Below, in pieces: positions 1 through 5,758 of a DNA stretch of 7,502 nucleotides (the first letter of the stretch is position 1; each line of letters opens with the position of its first letter). The notes under the pieces are model-generated. The model saw only the letters and a program-made list of their open reading frames with translations, searched no databases and was not told where the DNA came from. Position numbers and translations under genes: made by a program. Source of the stretch: an uncultured Oribacterium sp. (GTDB taxonomy: Bacteria; Bacillota; Clostridia; Lachnospirales; Lachnospiraceae); assembly GCA_900772695.1 (NCBI GenBank), contig CAAGRO010000070.1, positions 1 through 7,502 on the forward strand, written 5' to 3'.

Positions 1-1
1 G

Positions 2-319
2 ATGATCTGTGAGGAGTTGGCCACGATGGTCGACTTCTTCAGCATTGGCACCAACGACCTCACGCAGTATACACTTGCGATCGATCGCCAGAATGAAAAG
101 CTGGACGATTTCTATGATCCGCATCACGAGGCGGTTCTTCGGATGATCCAGATGACCATCGATGGCGCGCATAAGGCGGGCAAGTGGGCCGGCATCTGCG
201 GTGAGCTCGGCGCGGACACGACGCTGACGGAGCGCTTCGTCGAGATGGGGATCGATGAGCTGAGCGTCGCACCATCCATGGTGCTCAGCGTGCGGGAGAA
301 AATCTGCGAGATGGCGTGA
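2..319 (+). CDS. ptsI: PTS enzyme I (phosphoenolpyruvate-protein phosphotransferase), C-terminal part
   Basis: The 3' end of a gene that enters from the left edge; 105 residues are visible of a protein that is usually about 570. Enzyme I takes phosphate from phosphoenolpyruvate and passes it to HPr, the first step of sugar uptake by the phosphotransferase system in the cytoplasm. The visible part belongs to the PEP-binding TIM barrel: VDFFSIGTNDLTQYTLAIDR near the start is the family signature, and GICGELGAD (around residue 66 of the fragment) carries the expected active-site cysteine. The fragment ends at the usual place, shortly after LSVAPSMVLSVRE. The true start lies outside the window; the ATG at base 2 is an internal Met. 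It converges with the gntR gene, with a hairpin between them. Function is clear; the gene symbol follows from family identity. Confidence 0.95.
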   Translation: MICEELATMVDFFSIGTNDLTQYTLAIDRQNEKLDDFYDPHHEAVLRMIQMTIDGAHKAGKWAGICGELGADTTLTERFVEMGIDELSVAPSMVLSVREKICEMA

Positions 320-408
320 TGGCTTTCATGACAAGAAAAACAGAAGAGAAGAGGTCTGGGGTCATCATCCGACGTGTGGATGTACATGAAAACAGAAGAG
401 CATAAACG

Positions 409-517
409 AAGCGAAGGGGCAACCGCACGAGATGTGTCGGTCGCCCCTTCGGTATTTCGGGGAGATATCAAAAGCTCTGGATCCGGTCTGGATCCGCAGA
501 TGAAATCCCCTTCGCTT
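409..517. repeat. Inverted repeat enclosing the terminator hairpin, plus 11-bp tandem repeat
   Basis: Seen: AAGCGAAGGGG (409-419) and CCCCTTCGCTT (507-517) are perfect 11-bp inverted copies. The same left arm also forms the 412-451 hairpin, so the two pairings exclude each other. Between them TCTGGATCCG occurs twice (476-485 and 487-496) with an 11-base period; its GGATCC cores can also form a six-base stem. This is the whole content of the ptsI-gntR gap apart from the hairpin; I see no gene in it. Confidence 0.55.
412..451. terminator. Hairpin between convergent genes, possible bidirectional terminator
   Basis: Seen: CGAAGGGGC (412-420) pairs perfectly with GCCCCTTCG (443-451), nine base pairs. 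The stem continues after one mismatch as ACCG/CGGT and closes on a short inner CAC/GTG stem. It lies about 90 bases after ptsI and about 80 bases after the end of gntR. Neither strand has a long T run after it (+ strand GTATTTC; minus strand CTTCGTTTATG), so it is not a textbook intrinsic terminator. Position between convergent genes makes termination the most likely role. The left arm can pair with a second partner at 507-517. Confidence 0.5.
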
Positions 518-529
518 ACAGGTCGAAGC

Positions 530-1285
530 TCAGTTCGACTTGATCTTTTCGTCCATGATCGTGGAGTCGTTCGTGGAAACGACGTAGGTGACGCGATCGC
601 AGCGGACCGTCGTCAGTGAGTAGTGGATCGGCTTGTCGTTCTGATCATAGCTGATTTTATGAATCGAAAACAGCGGGTCGCCGACAGTGCACTTCAGTAT
701 ATCCGCACTGTGGCTCTGTGCAGCCTTTCCGTCGATTTCGAGGACGGAATGCTTCGGCCGGATATGATAGCACTCATCCATCACCTGGTAGAACGAGCGA
801 TCCTTCGACAGTGTCGTGATGAAGTCCGGGAAGCGGGCATCCTCGATGTAGATCTTATCGATGGCAATCGGTTCGTCATCCTGCCAGACCAGACGCTCGA
901 TGTAGACGACCTTCGTCCCCTGCGGAACCATCAGCTTCTCTGCGATATCCTCATCCGCGTACAGAAACGAGGCCTGGATGATATCGTGTCTGGACGCGTG
1001 TCCACGGCTCGACAGGCTCTCCTTGAAGCCGCGGGTCTTATTCAGATACAGCTTATCCTTCTTAAAATTGATGAAGGTGCCCTTTCCCTGGACCTTGTTT
1101 ACATATCCCTCGTCAGATAAATTCTGAATCGCCTTCCGAATCGTGATCTTACTCACATTATACTGCGCACTCAGCTCGTTCTCCGTCGGAAGCTTATCTC
1201 CCGGCATGTACTGCTTCGACAGGATACGGTTCTTGATATCCGCCTCCACCTGCAGATACAGCGGCTTGCTGCTATCCATGATCAT
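530..1285 (-). CDS. GntR-family transcriptional regulator with UTRA domain (HutC subfamily)
   Basis: A 251-residue DNA-binding regulator. Residues about 8-72 form the winged helix-turn-helix: PLYLQVEADIKNRI, then the family signature PGDKLPTENELSAQYNVSKI, and the wing VQGKGTFI. Residues about 90-235 match a UTRA ligand-binding domain (VVYIERLVWQDDEPIAIDKIYIE; then SVLEIDGKAA and DPLFSIHKISYDQNDKPIHYS). Such proteins usually bind a sugar phosphate, amino acid or related metabolite and release DNA; the ligand here cannot be told. The start at 1285 is preferred over the Met two codons later because GGGAGAGGG lies about eight bases upstream. It is the last gene of the leftward series, 106 bases after the kinase gene, and probably has its own promoter with a dyad operator. 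No obvious target operon is visible; ptsI converges on it. Confidence 0.93.
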   Translation of the reverse strand: MIMDSSKPLYLQVEADIKNRILSKQYMPGDKLPTENELSAQYNVSKITIRKAIQNLSDEGYVNKVQGKGTFINFKKDKLYLNKTRGFKESLSSRGHASRHDIIQASFLYADEDIAEKLMVPQGTKVVYIERLVWQDDEPIAIDKIYIEDARFPDFITTLSKDRSFYQVMDECYHIRPKHSVLEIDGKAAQSHSADILKCTVGDPLFSIHKISYDQNDKPIHYSLTTVRCDRVTYVVSTNDSTIMDEKIKSN

Positions 1286-1315
1286 AACTTTTTCCCTCTC
1301 CCCTAAGCATCATCG

Positions 1316-1341
1316 ATGACATAATTTAAACCATAAGTCAT
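1316..1341. promoter_or_regulatory. Dyad sequence upstream of gntR, candidate operator
   Basis: Seen: an AT-rich 26-bp imperfect dyad with outer arms ATGAC and GTCAT (1316-1320 and 1337-1341) and TA/TA matches inside. It is overlapped on its left by a perfect 10-bp palindrome TCATCGATGA (1310-1319). It lies 31-56 bases upstream of the gntR start, where autoregulating GntR proteins usually bind. No convincing -35/-10 pair could be fixed; TATGAT (minus strand, 1345-1350) and the TAAATT stretch are weak -10 candidates. The role as operator is inference. Confidence 0.35.
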
Positions 1342-1362
1342 CATATCATAACATATAATCAC

Positions 1363-1375
1363 CTGGCTTTGCCAG
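1363..1375 (-). terminator. Small hairpin after the kinase gene
   Basis: CTGGC (1363-1367) and GCCAG (1371-1375) form a five-base stem with a three-base loop, 17 bases after the kinase stop codon. On the minus strand it is followed by GTGATTATATG, which is AT-rich but not a T run. It may weakly end the two-component transcript; read-through into gntR is possible. Confidence 0.25.
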
Positions 1376-1391
1376 TCCTATATAAGGGAAA

Positions 1392-2696
1392 TTACTTCTG
1401 CGGATTCAGCATGACGGAGGCGTAGAAGATGCCGTCGCGCCACTCGAAGCGGGCGTCGCCGTCGTAGCGCTGGGCGATGTAGCGGATCGAGACAGTGCCG
1501 ACGCCGTGGCCCTCGTGCTTCGTGGAGACGAGCTCGCCGGCGTCCCAGATAGGTTTCCGACTGCAGGTGTTGTCGACCGCGATGGAGAGGCAGGCGTCGC
1601 CGTTCTGCTTCACGATCACGCGGATGGCCTGGTCATCCGCGCCACGGCTCAGCTCAGTTTTACAGGCGTCGACGGCGTTCTCGAGGAGGTTCCCGAGGAG
1701 GACGCAGAAGATCGGGTCCGGGATCAGAAGATGCTCCGGAAGCTGCACACGGGCGGTGAAGCGGATCCCGGCGGCTTCCGCATGCCCCGCGTAGTACGTG
1801 ACGACGGCATTCACGGTCGGATTGTTGCTGTAGGTCTTCGATGGCGTATCCTGGTGTTCTGCATTGTACTCGGCGAGGTATGACTGGATCCCATGGAGGT
1901 CATTCCGGTCCGCCATGTCCTGAAGCACCATGCGATGATGGCGGAAATCGTGGCGGGCACGCCGGCTCTCCAGGATGCGCGTCTTCAGCATCTCGAACTG
2001 CTCCGTCTGAACGCGCAGGAGATTCTCCATCGTCTTATTTCGCTCGCTCTCGATGATCTGCTCCTGCAGATTCTTCATAAAGAGGATCAGCAGATGACTC
2101 AGCATGAACATGCAGAGCAGCAGGAGGATACGGGCGAGCAGCGCGAGACTGCTGACATGGCCGTCACGGATGGTGCCGGTGAGCAGCAGGATCATCGTCG
2201 TCGCGACGAAGGGAAGCAGCCACGCCGTCATCCAGAAATCATGGATCTCGACGGACATCAGCGTCTTCAGGATCTCGTGCAGAAATGTAGACATTGGAAT
2301 CAGGGTGCTGAGCGTCATGATCAGCGTCACGAGGCCGGCCTGCCAGCTGTAAAAATCGAGCGCGATGTTGTTCTCGCAGAGGAAGAAGGTCGCGGCGCGG
2401 ATCGCGAGCAGATAGTCGATCGTAAAAATAAAATGGAAGAGGATGATCCACTTATCCGTCCGGAAATTCAGTATCATCAGCACGAGAAACATCGGCAGCG
2501 CGAGGTACTGCACGTACACCGCAGGGAAGCCGAACTCCACCAGAAGCCCGAAGAGCCATAGATATCCGCACTCCCAGAGGACCATGCGGAGAAGTGTACG
2601 CCGCTTCGAAAAGCGGAGACTGTCCTGTGCCGGCAGGTACCCCACAAAAAGGAATGGAAATGTATTCAGTGCTTCGTTGATGATCAGTTCGGTCAT
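1392..2696 (-). CDS. AgrC-like sensor histidine kinase (GHKL ATPase, six-helix membrane sensor)
   Basis: A 434-residue kinase of the HPK10/AgrC type. Residues 1 to about 208 are strongly hydrophobic, with about six membrane spans (near 40-58, 62-77, 84-105, 118-138, 155-175, 185-207), and form the sensor. A coiled-coil-like linker (208-245) follows. The phosphorylated histidine is H249 in RRARHDFRHH, the form typical of this class. The ATP-binding part has the N box (LLGNLLENAVDAC, about 333-345), the DNT motif (375-377) and the G box (GHGVGTVSI, 396-404). The start overlaps the regulator's stop as ATGA (2693-2696), with GAGGG nine bases upstream, so the two are translationally coupled and are partners. 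Relatives often sense secreted peptides, but no peptide or AgrB-like gene is present. The ligand is unknown. Confidence 0.93.
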   Translation of the reverse strand: MTELIINEALNTFPFLFVGYLPAQDSLRFSKRRTLLRMVLWECGYLWLFGLLVEFGFPAVYVQYLALPMFLVLMILNFRTDKWIILFHFIFTIDYLLAIRAATFFLCENNIALDFYSWQAGLVTLIMTLSTLIPMSTFLHEILKTLMSVEIHDFWMTAWLLPFVATTMILLLTGTIRDGHVSSLALLARILLLLCMFMLSHLLILFMKNLQEQIIESERNKTMENLLRVQTEQFEMLKTRILESRRARHDFRHHRMVLQDMADRNDLHGIQSYLAEYNAEHQDTPSKTYSNNPTVNAVVTYYAGHAEAAGIRFTARVQLPEHLLIPDPIFCVLLGNLLENAVDACKTELSRGADDQAIRVIVKQNGDACLSIAVDNTCSRKPIWDAGELVSTKHEGHGVGTVSIRYIAQRYDGDARFEWRDGIFYASVMLNPQK

Positions 2697-3427
2697 AGCG
2701 CCTGTCCCTCTCTCAGCGTTTTAAAGGTATAGTCGAGGTACCGCTCACGTACATCACTGTACTTCAGTCGGCTGATCGCGATGGTGGCGCCGCACTTCAT
2801 GTCGAAACGGTCGCTCTGCAGCTTATGCACATCCTCGAAGTTCACGAGGACGCCCTTCATGCAGTCGCAGAACCAGTCGTACGGAAGCAGCAGCTGCTGA
2901 AAATCCTTCTGGCTCAGATTCACCTCCATCGTCCCGCCGTCCTTCATGTACACCATGATCCGACGGCTCACGTACTCCGTGTAGGCGATGTTATGCAGAA
3001 ACAGCCGCACATCCTTCCCCTGTGACGGCACCATCACATAGCGATCGCGCTCGATACGGTCCATGTTGCAGCGGTCCAGCGCCCGCGTGACCTGCTCATC
3101 GCTCACCGGCTTCAGCAGATAGTACGTCGCATTCACGTCGTAGCTGTCGATGGCGAAATCCGGCGACGTCGTCACGAAGAGAAGACTGCAGCTCGTATCC
3201 TGCTCCCGGATCCGCCGCGCCGTCTCCATACCGGTCATACCGCTCATATAGATGTCGAGAAAGATGATATCGTAGCGTGCCGGCTCGAAGTGCTCGAGAA
3301 AGGCCTCCCCGCTCGCAAACAGATCCGTCTGATCACAGAACAGCCCATGCGTCGACAGGTAGTGCGCGACCAGGTCGGACAGCCGCTCCGCCTCGCCCTT
3401 GATATCATCCACAATCGCGATCTTCAT
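2693..3427 (-). CDS. LytTR-family response regulator (AgrA/VirR type)
   Basis: A 244-residue two-component response regulator and the likely partner of the downstream kinase. The receiver domain (1 to about 120) has the acidic pair D7-D8, phosphoacceptor D58 in FLDIYMSG, T86 in FVTTS, and K106 in YLLKP. A LytTR DNA-binding domain follows (about 130-235: IAYTEYVSRRIMVYMKDGG, FCDCMKGVLVNFEDVHKL, IAISRLKYSDVRERYLDYTF). The start is set at 3427, not at an in-frame ATG 34 codons upstream (3529), because the receiver fold begins at MKIAIVDD and GGAGGG lies just before it. The longer form would translate the leader repeat. A promoter with LytTR-type direct repeats lies about 230 bases upstream, suggesting autoregulation. 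Regulated targets elsewhere are unknown. Confidence 0.94.
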   Translation of the reverse strand: MKIAIVDDIKGEAERLSDLVAHYLSTHGLFCDQTDLFASGEAFLEHFEPARYDIIFLDIYMSGMTGMETARRIREQDTSCSLLFVTTSPDFAIDSYDVNATYYLLKPVSDEQVTRALDRCNMDRIERDRYVMVPSQGKDVRLFLHNIAYTEYVSRRIMVYMKDGGTMEVNLSQKDFQQLLLPYDWFCDCMKGVLVNFEDVHKLQSDRFDMKCGATIAISRLKYSDVRERYLDYTFKTLREGQAL

Positions 3428-3447
3428 ACCGCTCCCTCCTCTGATCA

Positions 3448-3475
3448 GGCCAATGCAGTCGACCTGCACGGTCGT
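3448..3475. repeat. Leader repeat, copy 1 (partner at 3545-3572)
   Basis: A 28-bp segment matching 3545-3572 at 26 of 28 positions; the inner 23 bp (3453-3475 and 3550-3572) are identical. The period is 97 bases. Its core is TGCAG-TCGAC-CTGCA (3454-3468), an inverted repeat with a five-base centre. Exactly 25 bases separate this copy from the response-regulator ATG, with GGAGGG in between. Confidence 0.9.
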
Positions 3476-3544
3476 CACCCGCCTCGCAGCAGCTTCAACC
3501 GCCGCTGTTCGCCCCGCACGCCATGGCACGCCTCCGGCGGCTCT

Positions 3545-3572
3545 GGCTGATGCAGTCGACCTGCACGGTCGT
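3545..3572. repeat. Leader repeat, copy 2 (partner at 3448-3475)
   Basis: Second copy of the leader repeat. On the minus strand it too is followed, after exactly 25 bases, by an ATG (3522-3524) preceded by GGAGG, so the copied unit seems to include the ribosome binding site and start. This ATG opens only nine codons before a stop. Confidence 0.9.
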
Positions 3573-3607
3573 AGCTTTCACTGCAGTCCTCTGCACCACG
3601 ACCGTGC
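3563..3607. repeat. Nested inverted repeat in the response-regulator leader
   Basis: GCACGGTCGT (3563-3572) and ACGACCGTGC (3598-3607) are perfect 10-bp inverted copies around a 25-base centre. Inside lies a second stem TGCAG-TCCT-CTGCA (3582-3595), a third variant of the core in the two leader repeats. In RNA from the minus strand this forms a strong stem upstream of the regulator's start. Confidence 0.65.
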
Positions 3608-3660
3608 GATCTCTGATCACATTATACCCCATCCTGGAAGGGAATCGGCATCTTAAATTC

Positions 3661-3689
3661 ATTATAATCCATCCCCGAAAACGTGACAG
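3661..3689 (-). promoter_or_regulatory. Promoter of the two-component operon
   Basis: Read on the minus strand: -35 CTGTCA (3684-3689), a 17-base spacer, and a perfect -10 TATAAT (3661-3666). The start of transcription would be near 3654, giving a leader of about 230 bases before the response-regulator ATG. The weak -35 fits a promoter that needs an activator. A second TATAAT (3621-3626) lacks a recognisable -35. Confidence 0.6.
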
Positions 3690-3721
3690 TACATCTTGTG
3701 TCCGCTGAACTACATCTTGTG
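3690..3721 (-). promoter_or_regulatory. Paired direct repeats, likely LytTR regulator binding site
   Basis: CACAAGATGTA occurs twice on the minus strand, at 3711-3721 and 3690-3700: 11 identical bases with a 21-base period. The downstream copy directly touches the -35 element of the two-component promoter. AgrA, ComE and related LytTR regulators are known to bind two direct repeats one or two helical turns apart just upstream of, or overlapping, the -35. The match in layout is strong; the bases differ from the AgrA consensus. Autoregulation by the adjacent regulator is inference. Confidence 0.6.
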
Positions 3722-3772
3722 ATTCTGCAGCGAGGGAAGATGTTGATAATCCATCGAAAATGCGCCGGGGAC

Positions 3773-4240
3773 TTACGCCTCGATGCTCTTTATGAGGTTT
3801 ACCATTTCAATGGCGCTGACCGCACAATCGTAGCCCTTGTTGCCTGCCTTTGTGCCTGCGCGCTCGATGGCCTGCTCGATGTTTTCCGTAGTCAGTACGC
3901 CGAACAGCACCGGGATACCGCTCTCGAGAGAGACAGACGCGATGCCCTTCGAGACCTCGTTGCAGACATAGTCATAATGGCTGGTCGCCCCACGAATCAC
4001 CGCGCCGAGGCAGATGACCGCGTCATACTTGCCGCTCTTCGCCATCTTCGATGCGATCAGCGGAATCTCAAATGCGCCTGGGACCCATGCGACGTCAATG
4101 TCGTCGTCCCGTACGTCGTGGCGGAGCAGTCCGTCCATGGCACCACCCAGCAGCTTCGAGGTGATAAACTCGTTGAAACGCGCAGCGACGATGCCGACAC
4201 GGATGTTCTTCGATACCAGATTTCCTTCGATTGTTCTCAT
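3773..4240 (-). CDS. ribH: 6,7-dimethyl-8-ribityllumazine synthase
   Basis: A 155-residue enzyme that joins 5-amino-6-ribitylaminouracil with 3,4-dihydroxy-2-butanone 4-phosphate to make the direct precursor of riboflavin. Length is normal for the family, whose members usually assemble as 60-subunit shells or pentamers. Seen motifs: ARFNEFITSKLLGGA (20-34), WVPGAFEIP (52-60), GAVIRGATSHYDYVCNE (79-95) with catalytic H88, and FGVLTTENIEQAIERAGTKAGNKG (113-136) with the phosphate-binding arginine R127. The start is supported by AAAAGGAG eight bases upstream. It is the last rib gene, 180 bases after ribBA, and the gap holds repeats and hairpins. No clear terminator follows it before the two-component promoter. 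Confidence 0.97.
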   Translation of the reverse strand: MRTIEGNLVSKNIRVGIVAARFNEFITSKLLGGAMDGLLRHDVRDDDIDVAWVPGAFEIPLIASKMAKSGKYDAVICLGAVIRGATSHYDYVCNEVSKGIASVSLESGIPVLFGVLTTENIEQAIERAGTKAGNKGYDCAVSAIEMVNLIKSIEA

Positions 4241-4265
4241 GATGTAAACTCCTTTTTTCTATGCC

Positions 4266-4287
4266 CGTCGCAGTTTGTTCTGCGGCG
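4266..4287. other. Hairpin just upstream of the ribH ribosome binding site
   Basis: CGTCGCAG (4266-4273) pairs with CTGCGGCG (4280-4287): eight pairs including one G-U, with a six-base loop. On the transcribed strand it ends about ten bases before the AAAAGGAG of ribH. It lacks a T run, so it is not a terminator. A role in RNA stability or in setting RibH output is inference. Confidence 0.45.
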
Positions 4288-4300
4288 TATGTTCCTATGG

Positions 4301-4420
4301 TCAATGCTTCGGGCGTGGATGTGGGTACGCGTCCAAAGGTGCATGTGCTTCGGGTGCTGGTGAGGTGCGCCTGAAGAGGTCTGTTCTTCGGGCGTCTATG
4401 CAGCGCACCTGTGATGCTGC
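4301..4420. repeat. Three degenerate ~40-bp units with a strong hairpin, ribBA-ribH spacer
   Basis: CTTCGGG followed by a similar G-rich stretch recurs at 4307, 4348 and 4386 (periods 41 and 38), with shared later parts such as GGT-CGC and AGGT. Within it, GCGCCTGAAGA (4367-4377) pairs with TCTTCGGGCGT (4385-4395), 11 pairs including two G-U, with a seven-base loop. AGGTGCGC (4363-4370) can pair instead with GCGCACCT (4403-4410). The two pairings compete for 4367-4370. No protein of recognisable kind is encoded here. Confidence 0.5.
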
Positions 4421-5617
4421 TTAATACTTCAGGATGTGCCCCATGCGCGCCTGTTTCGTCTTCAGGTACCGGAGGTCGAATTCCGTTGCTTCCATCTGGA
4501 TCGGAACGCGCTCCGAGATCTCCAGCCCGAACTCTGAAAGCTGGTAGATCTTATCCGGGTTATTCGTCAGCAGTCGGAGGCTCTTTACACCGAGCTCCCG
4601 CAGAATCTGCGCACCGAGGAAGTACTCACGCTCATCTCCATGGAAACCCAGTGCGAGATTTGCCTCCAGGGTATCGAGGCCCTGTTCCTGCAGCTCATAC
4701 GCACGCAGCTTGTTGATGAGGCCGATGCCACGCCCCTCCTGACGCATGTAGAGGAGGATGCCACGCCCCTCTTTCTCGATCTGTGTCATCGCCGCCGCGA
4801 GCTGCTGCCCGCAGTCACAGCGAAGCGAACCGAAGGTATCACCGGTGAGGCACTCCGAGTGCACTCGGCAGAGCACGTCCCGACCGTCTCCGATCTCGCC
4901 CTTCACGAGTGCGACATGGTGTTCCCCGTTCAGACGACTCACGAAGCCATAGGCCCGGAAATTTCCGTACTTCGTCGGCATCTGCACCTCCGTCACCTGA
5001 TCGACCAGCGTCTCATGGCACTTCCGATATGCCTGCAGGTCCTTGATCGTGATGAACCTGATCTGGAATTTCTCCGCAAGCTCCATGAGCTCCGGTGTCC
5101 GCATCATCGTGCCATCCTCCCGCATGATCTCACAGCAGAGACCGCACTCCTTCAGTCCCGCAAGCCGACAGAGATCCACCGTCGCCTCCGTATGCCCGTT
5201 TCGCTCAAGTACACCGTTTCGCTTCGCAAGCAGCGGGAACATATGTCCCGGTCGCCGAAAGTCCTCCGGCCGCGCATCCTCGCTGACCACCGCCATCGCC
5301 GTCATCGAGCGCTCCTCCGCCGAGATACCGGTGGTCGTCGATACATGATCGATGGACACCGTAAACGCCGTCTCATGGTTATCTGTGTTGTTCTGCACCA
5401 TCTGCGGAAACTGAAGTTTCCGAACGAAGCGCTCCGACATCGGCATACAGATCAGTCCCTTGCCGTGTGTCGCCATGAAGTTGATGTTCGCCGTCGTCGC
5501 GAACTCCGCCGCGCAGATGAAGTCGCCTTCATTTTCCCGCTCCGGATCATCCGTCACCAGGATGATTTTCCCCTGCCGGAGATCCTCAAGTGCCTCCGGA
5601 ATCGTATTAAATTTCAT
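4421..5617 (-). CDS. ribBA: Bifunctional 3,4-dihydroxy-2-butanone 4-phosphate synthase / GTP cyclohydrolase II
   Basis: A 398-residue fusion that supplies both starting branches of riboflavin synthesis. The N-terminal half (1-200) converts ribulose 5-phosphate to dihydroxybutanone phosphate; it shows DDPERENEGDF (23-33), HGKGLICMPM (51-60), RPGHMFPL (122-129) and GHTEATVDL (141-149). The C-terminal half (about 205-398) opens GTP; it shows zinc ligands C256, C267 and C269 in SECLTGDTFGSLRCDCGQQL, then MRQEGRGIGLINKLRAYELQ (291-310) and GFHGDEREY. The start at 5617 is chosen because homologues begin about here (MKFNTIPEAL) and AAAGGAG lies six bases upstream. An in-frame ATG at 5737 would add 40 basic residues encoded by a repeat-rich spacer and is unlikely to be used. 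Middle gene of the rib operon. Confidence 0.97.
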   Translation of the reverse strand: MKFNTIPEALEDLRQGKIILVTDDPERENEGDFICAAEFATTANINFMATHGKGLICMPMSERFVRKLQFPQMVQNNTDNHETAFTVSIDHVSTTTGISAEERSMTAMAVVSEDARPEDFRRPGHMFPLLAKRNGVLERNGHTEATVDLCRLAGLKECGLCCEIMREDGTMMRTPELMELAEKFQIRFITIKDLQAYRKCHETLVDQVTEVQMPTKYGNFRAYGFVSRLNGEHHVALVKGEIGDGRDVLCRVHSECLTGDTFGSLRCDCGQQLAAAMTQIEKEGRGILLYMRQEGRGIGLINKLRAYELQEQGLDTLEANLALGFHGDEREYFLGAQILRELGVKSLRLLTNNPDKIYQLSEFGLEISERVPIQMEATEFDLRYLKTKQARMGHILKY

Positions 5618-5654
5618 GCTGTTCTCCTTTATATCAGGTCGCTGTCTGCGACTT

Positions 5655-5688
5655 TTTCTTTCTTCGGATGCTTTCTTTCTTCGGATGC
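5655..5688. repeat. 17-bp tandem repeat in the ribE-ribBA spacer
   Basis: TTTCTTTCTTCGGATGC occurs twice in perfect tandem (5655-5671 and 5672-5688). It lies 38 bases upstream of the ribBA start. Beside it GTCGC-TGTCT-GCGAC (5638-5652) can form a small hairpin. On the minus strand the repeat is purine-rich (GAAGAAAGAAA). The 141-base spacer holds no separate gene. Confidence 0.85.
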
Positions 5689-5758
5689 GGCCATGACATG
5701 GCATCCATTTCATATCGGCCGCTCTGTCAATCTTCATACCTAATTTCTCTTCTGCTCG

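Larger units (their letters stand above)
3495..3632 (-). other. Possible 45-codon leader reading frame, doubtful
   Basis: An open frame from ATG (3630-3632) to TGA (3495-3497) within the leader. It has no good ribosome binding site at its first ATG, but an internal in-frame ATG (3522-3524) has GGAGG upstream and gives nine codons. Both leader repeats read TTVQVDCI in the frames that lead to the regulator or to this frame. It resembles no family I know and does not look like an AgrD-type peptide (no membrane helix and no clear ring motif). It is probably a by-product of the duplication or a leader that affects translation. Confidence 0.2.

Noticed and set aside
1893..2561. 222-codon plus-strand frame opposite the kinase gene
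   Set aside because: Gln/Glu/His/Arg-rich complement of membrane and kinase codons; the kinase frame has clear H, N and G boxes.
3454..3468. Resemblance of the leader repeat to the SalI-PstI part of a cloning-vector polylinker
   Set aside because: Only GTCGACCTGCA is shared, flanking bases do not match a vector, and the repeat occurs twice in natural context.
3453..3572. Two 23-bp direct repeats as a minimal CRISPR array
   Set aside because: Only two copies, a 74-base gap (too long for a usual spacer), no cas genes, and the copied unit includes a ribosome binding site and ATG.
3663..3668. TATAAT on the plus strand as a rightward promoter
   Set aside because: ATTATAAT is a palindrome, so both strands show the hexamer. 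The plus strand has no -35 (GGGAAT at the 17-base spacing) and no gene to the right on that strand.
3683..4363. 226-codon plus-strand frame opposite ribH
   Set aside because: It covers ribH on the other strand and has no family resemblance; it also crosses the two-component promoter.
5636..5657. Plus-strand hairpin followed by TTTTT in the ribE-ribBA spacer as an intrinsic terminator
   Set aside because: The stem is only five strong pairs and no plus-strand gene or promoter is upstream; the run belongs to the start of the 17-bp tandem repeat region.
4640..5743. 367-codon open frame on the plus strand opposite ribBA
   Set aside because: It is the complement of a strongly supported enzyme gene, has Arg/His/Leu-rich composition, and shows no known domain. 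Long antisense frames are common in GC-rich coding DNA.
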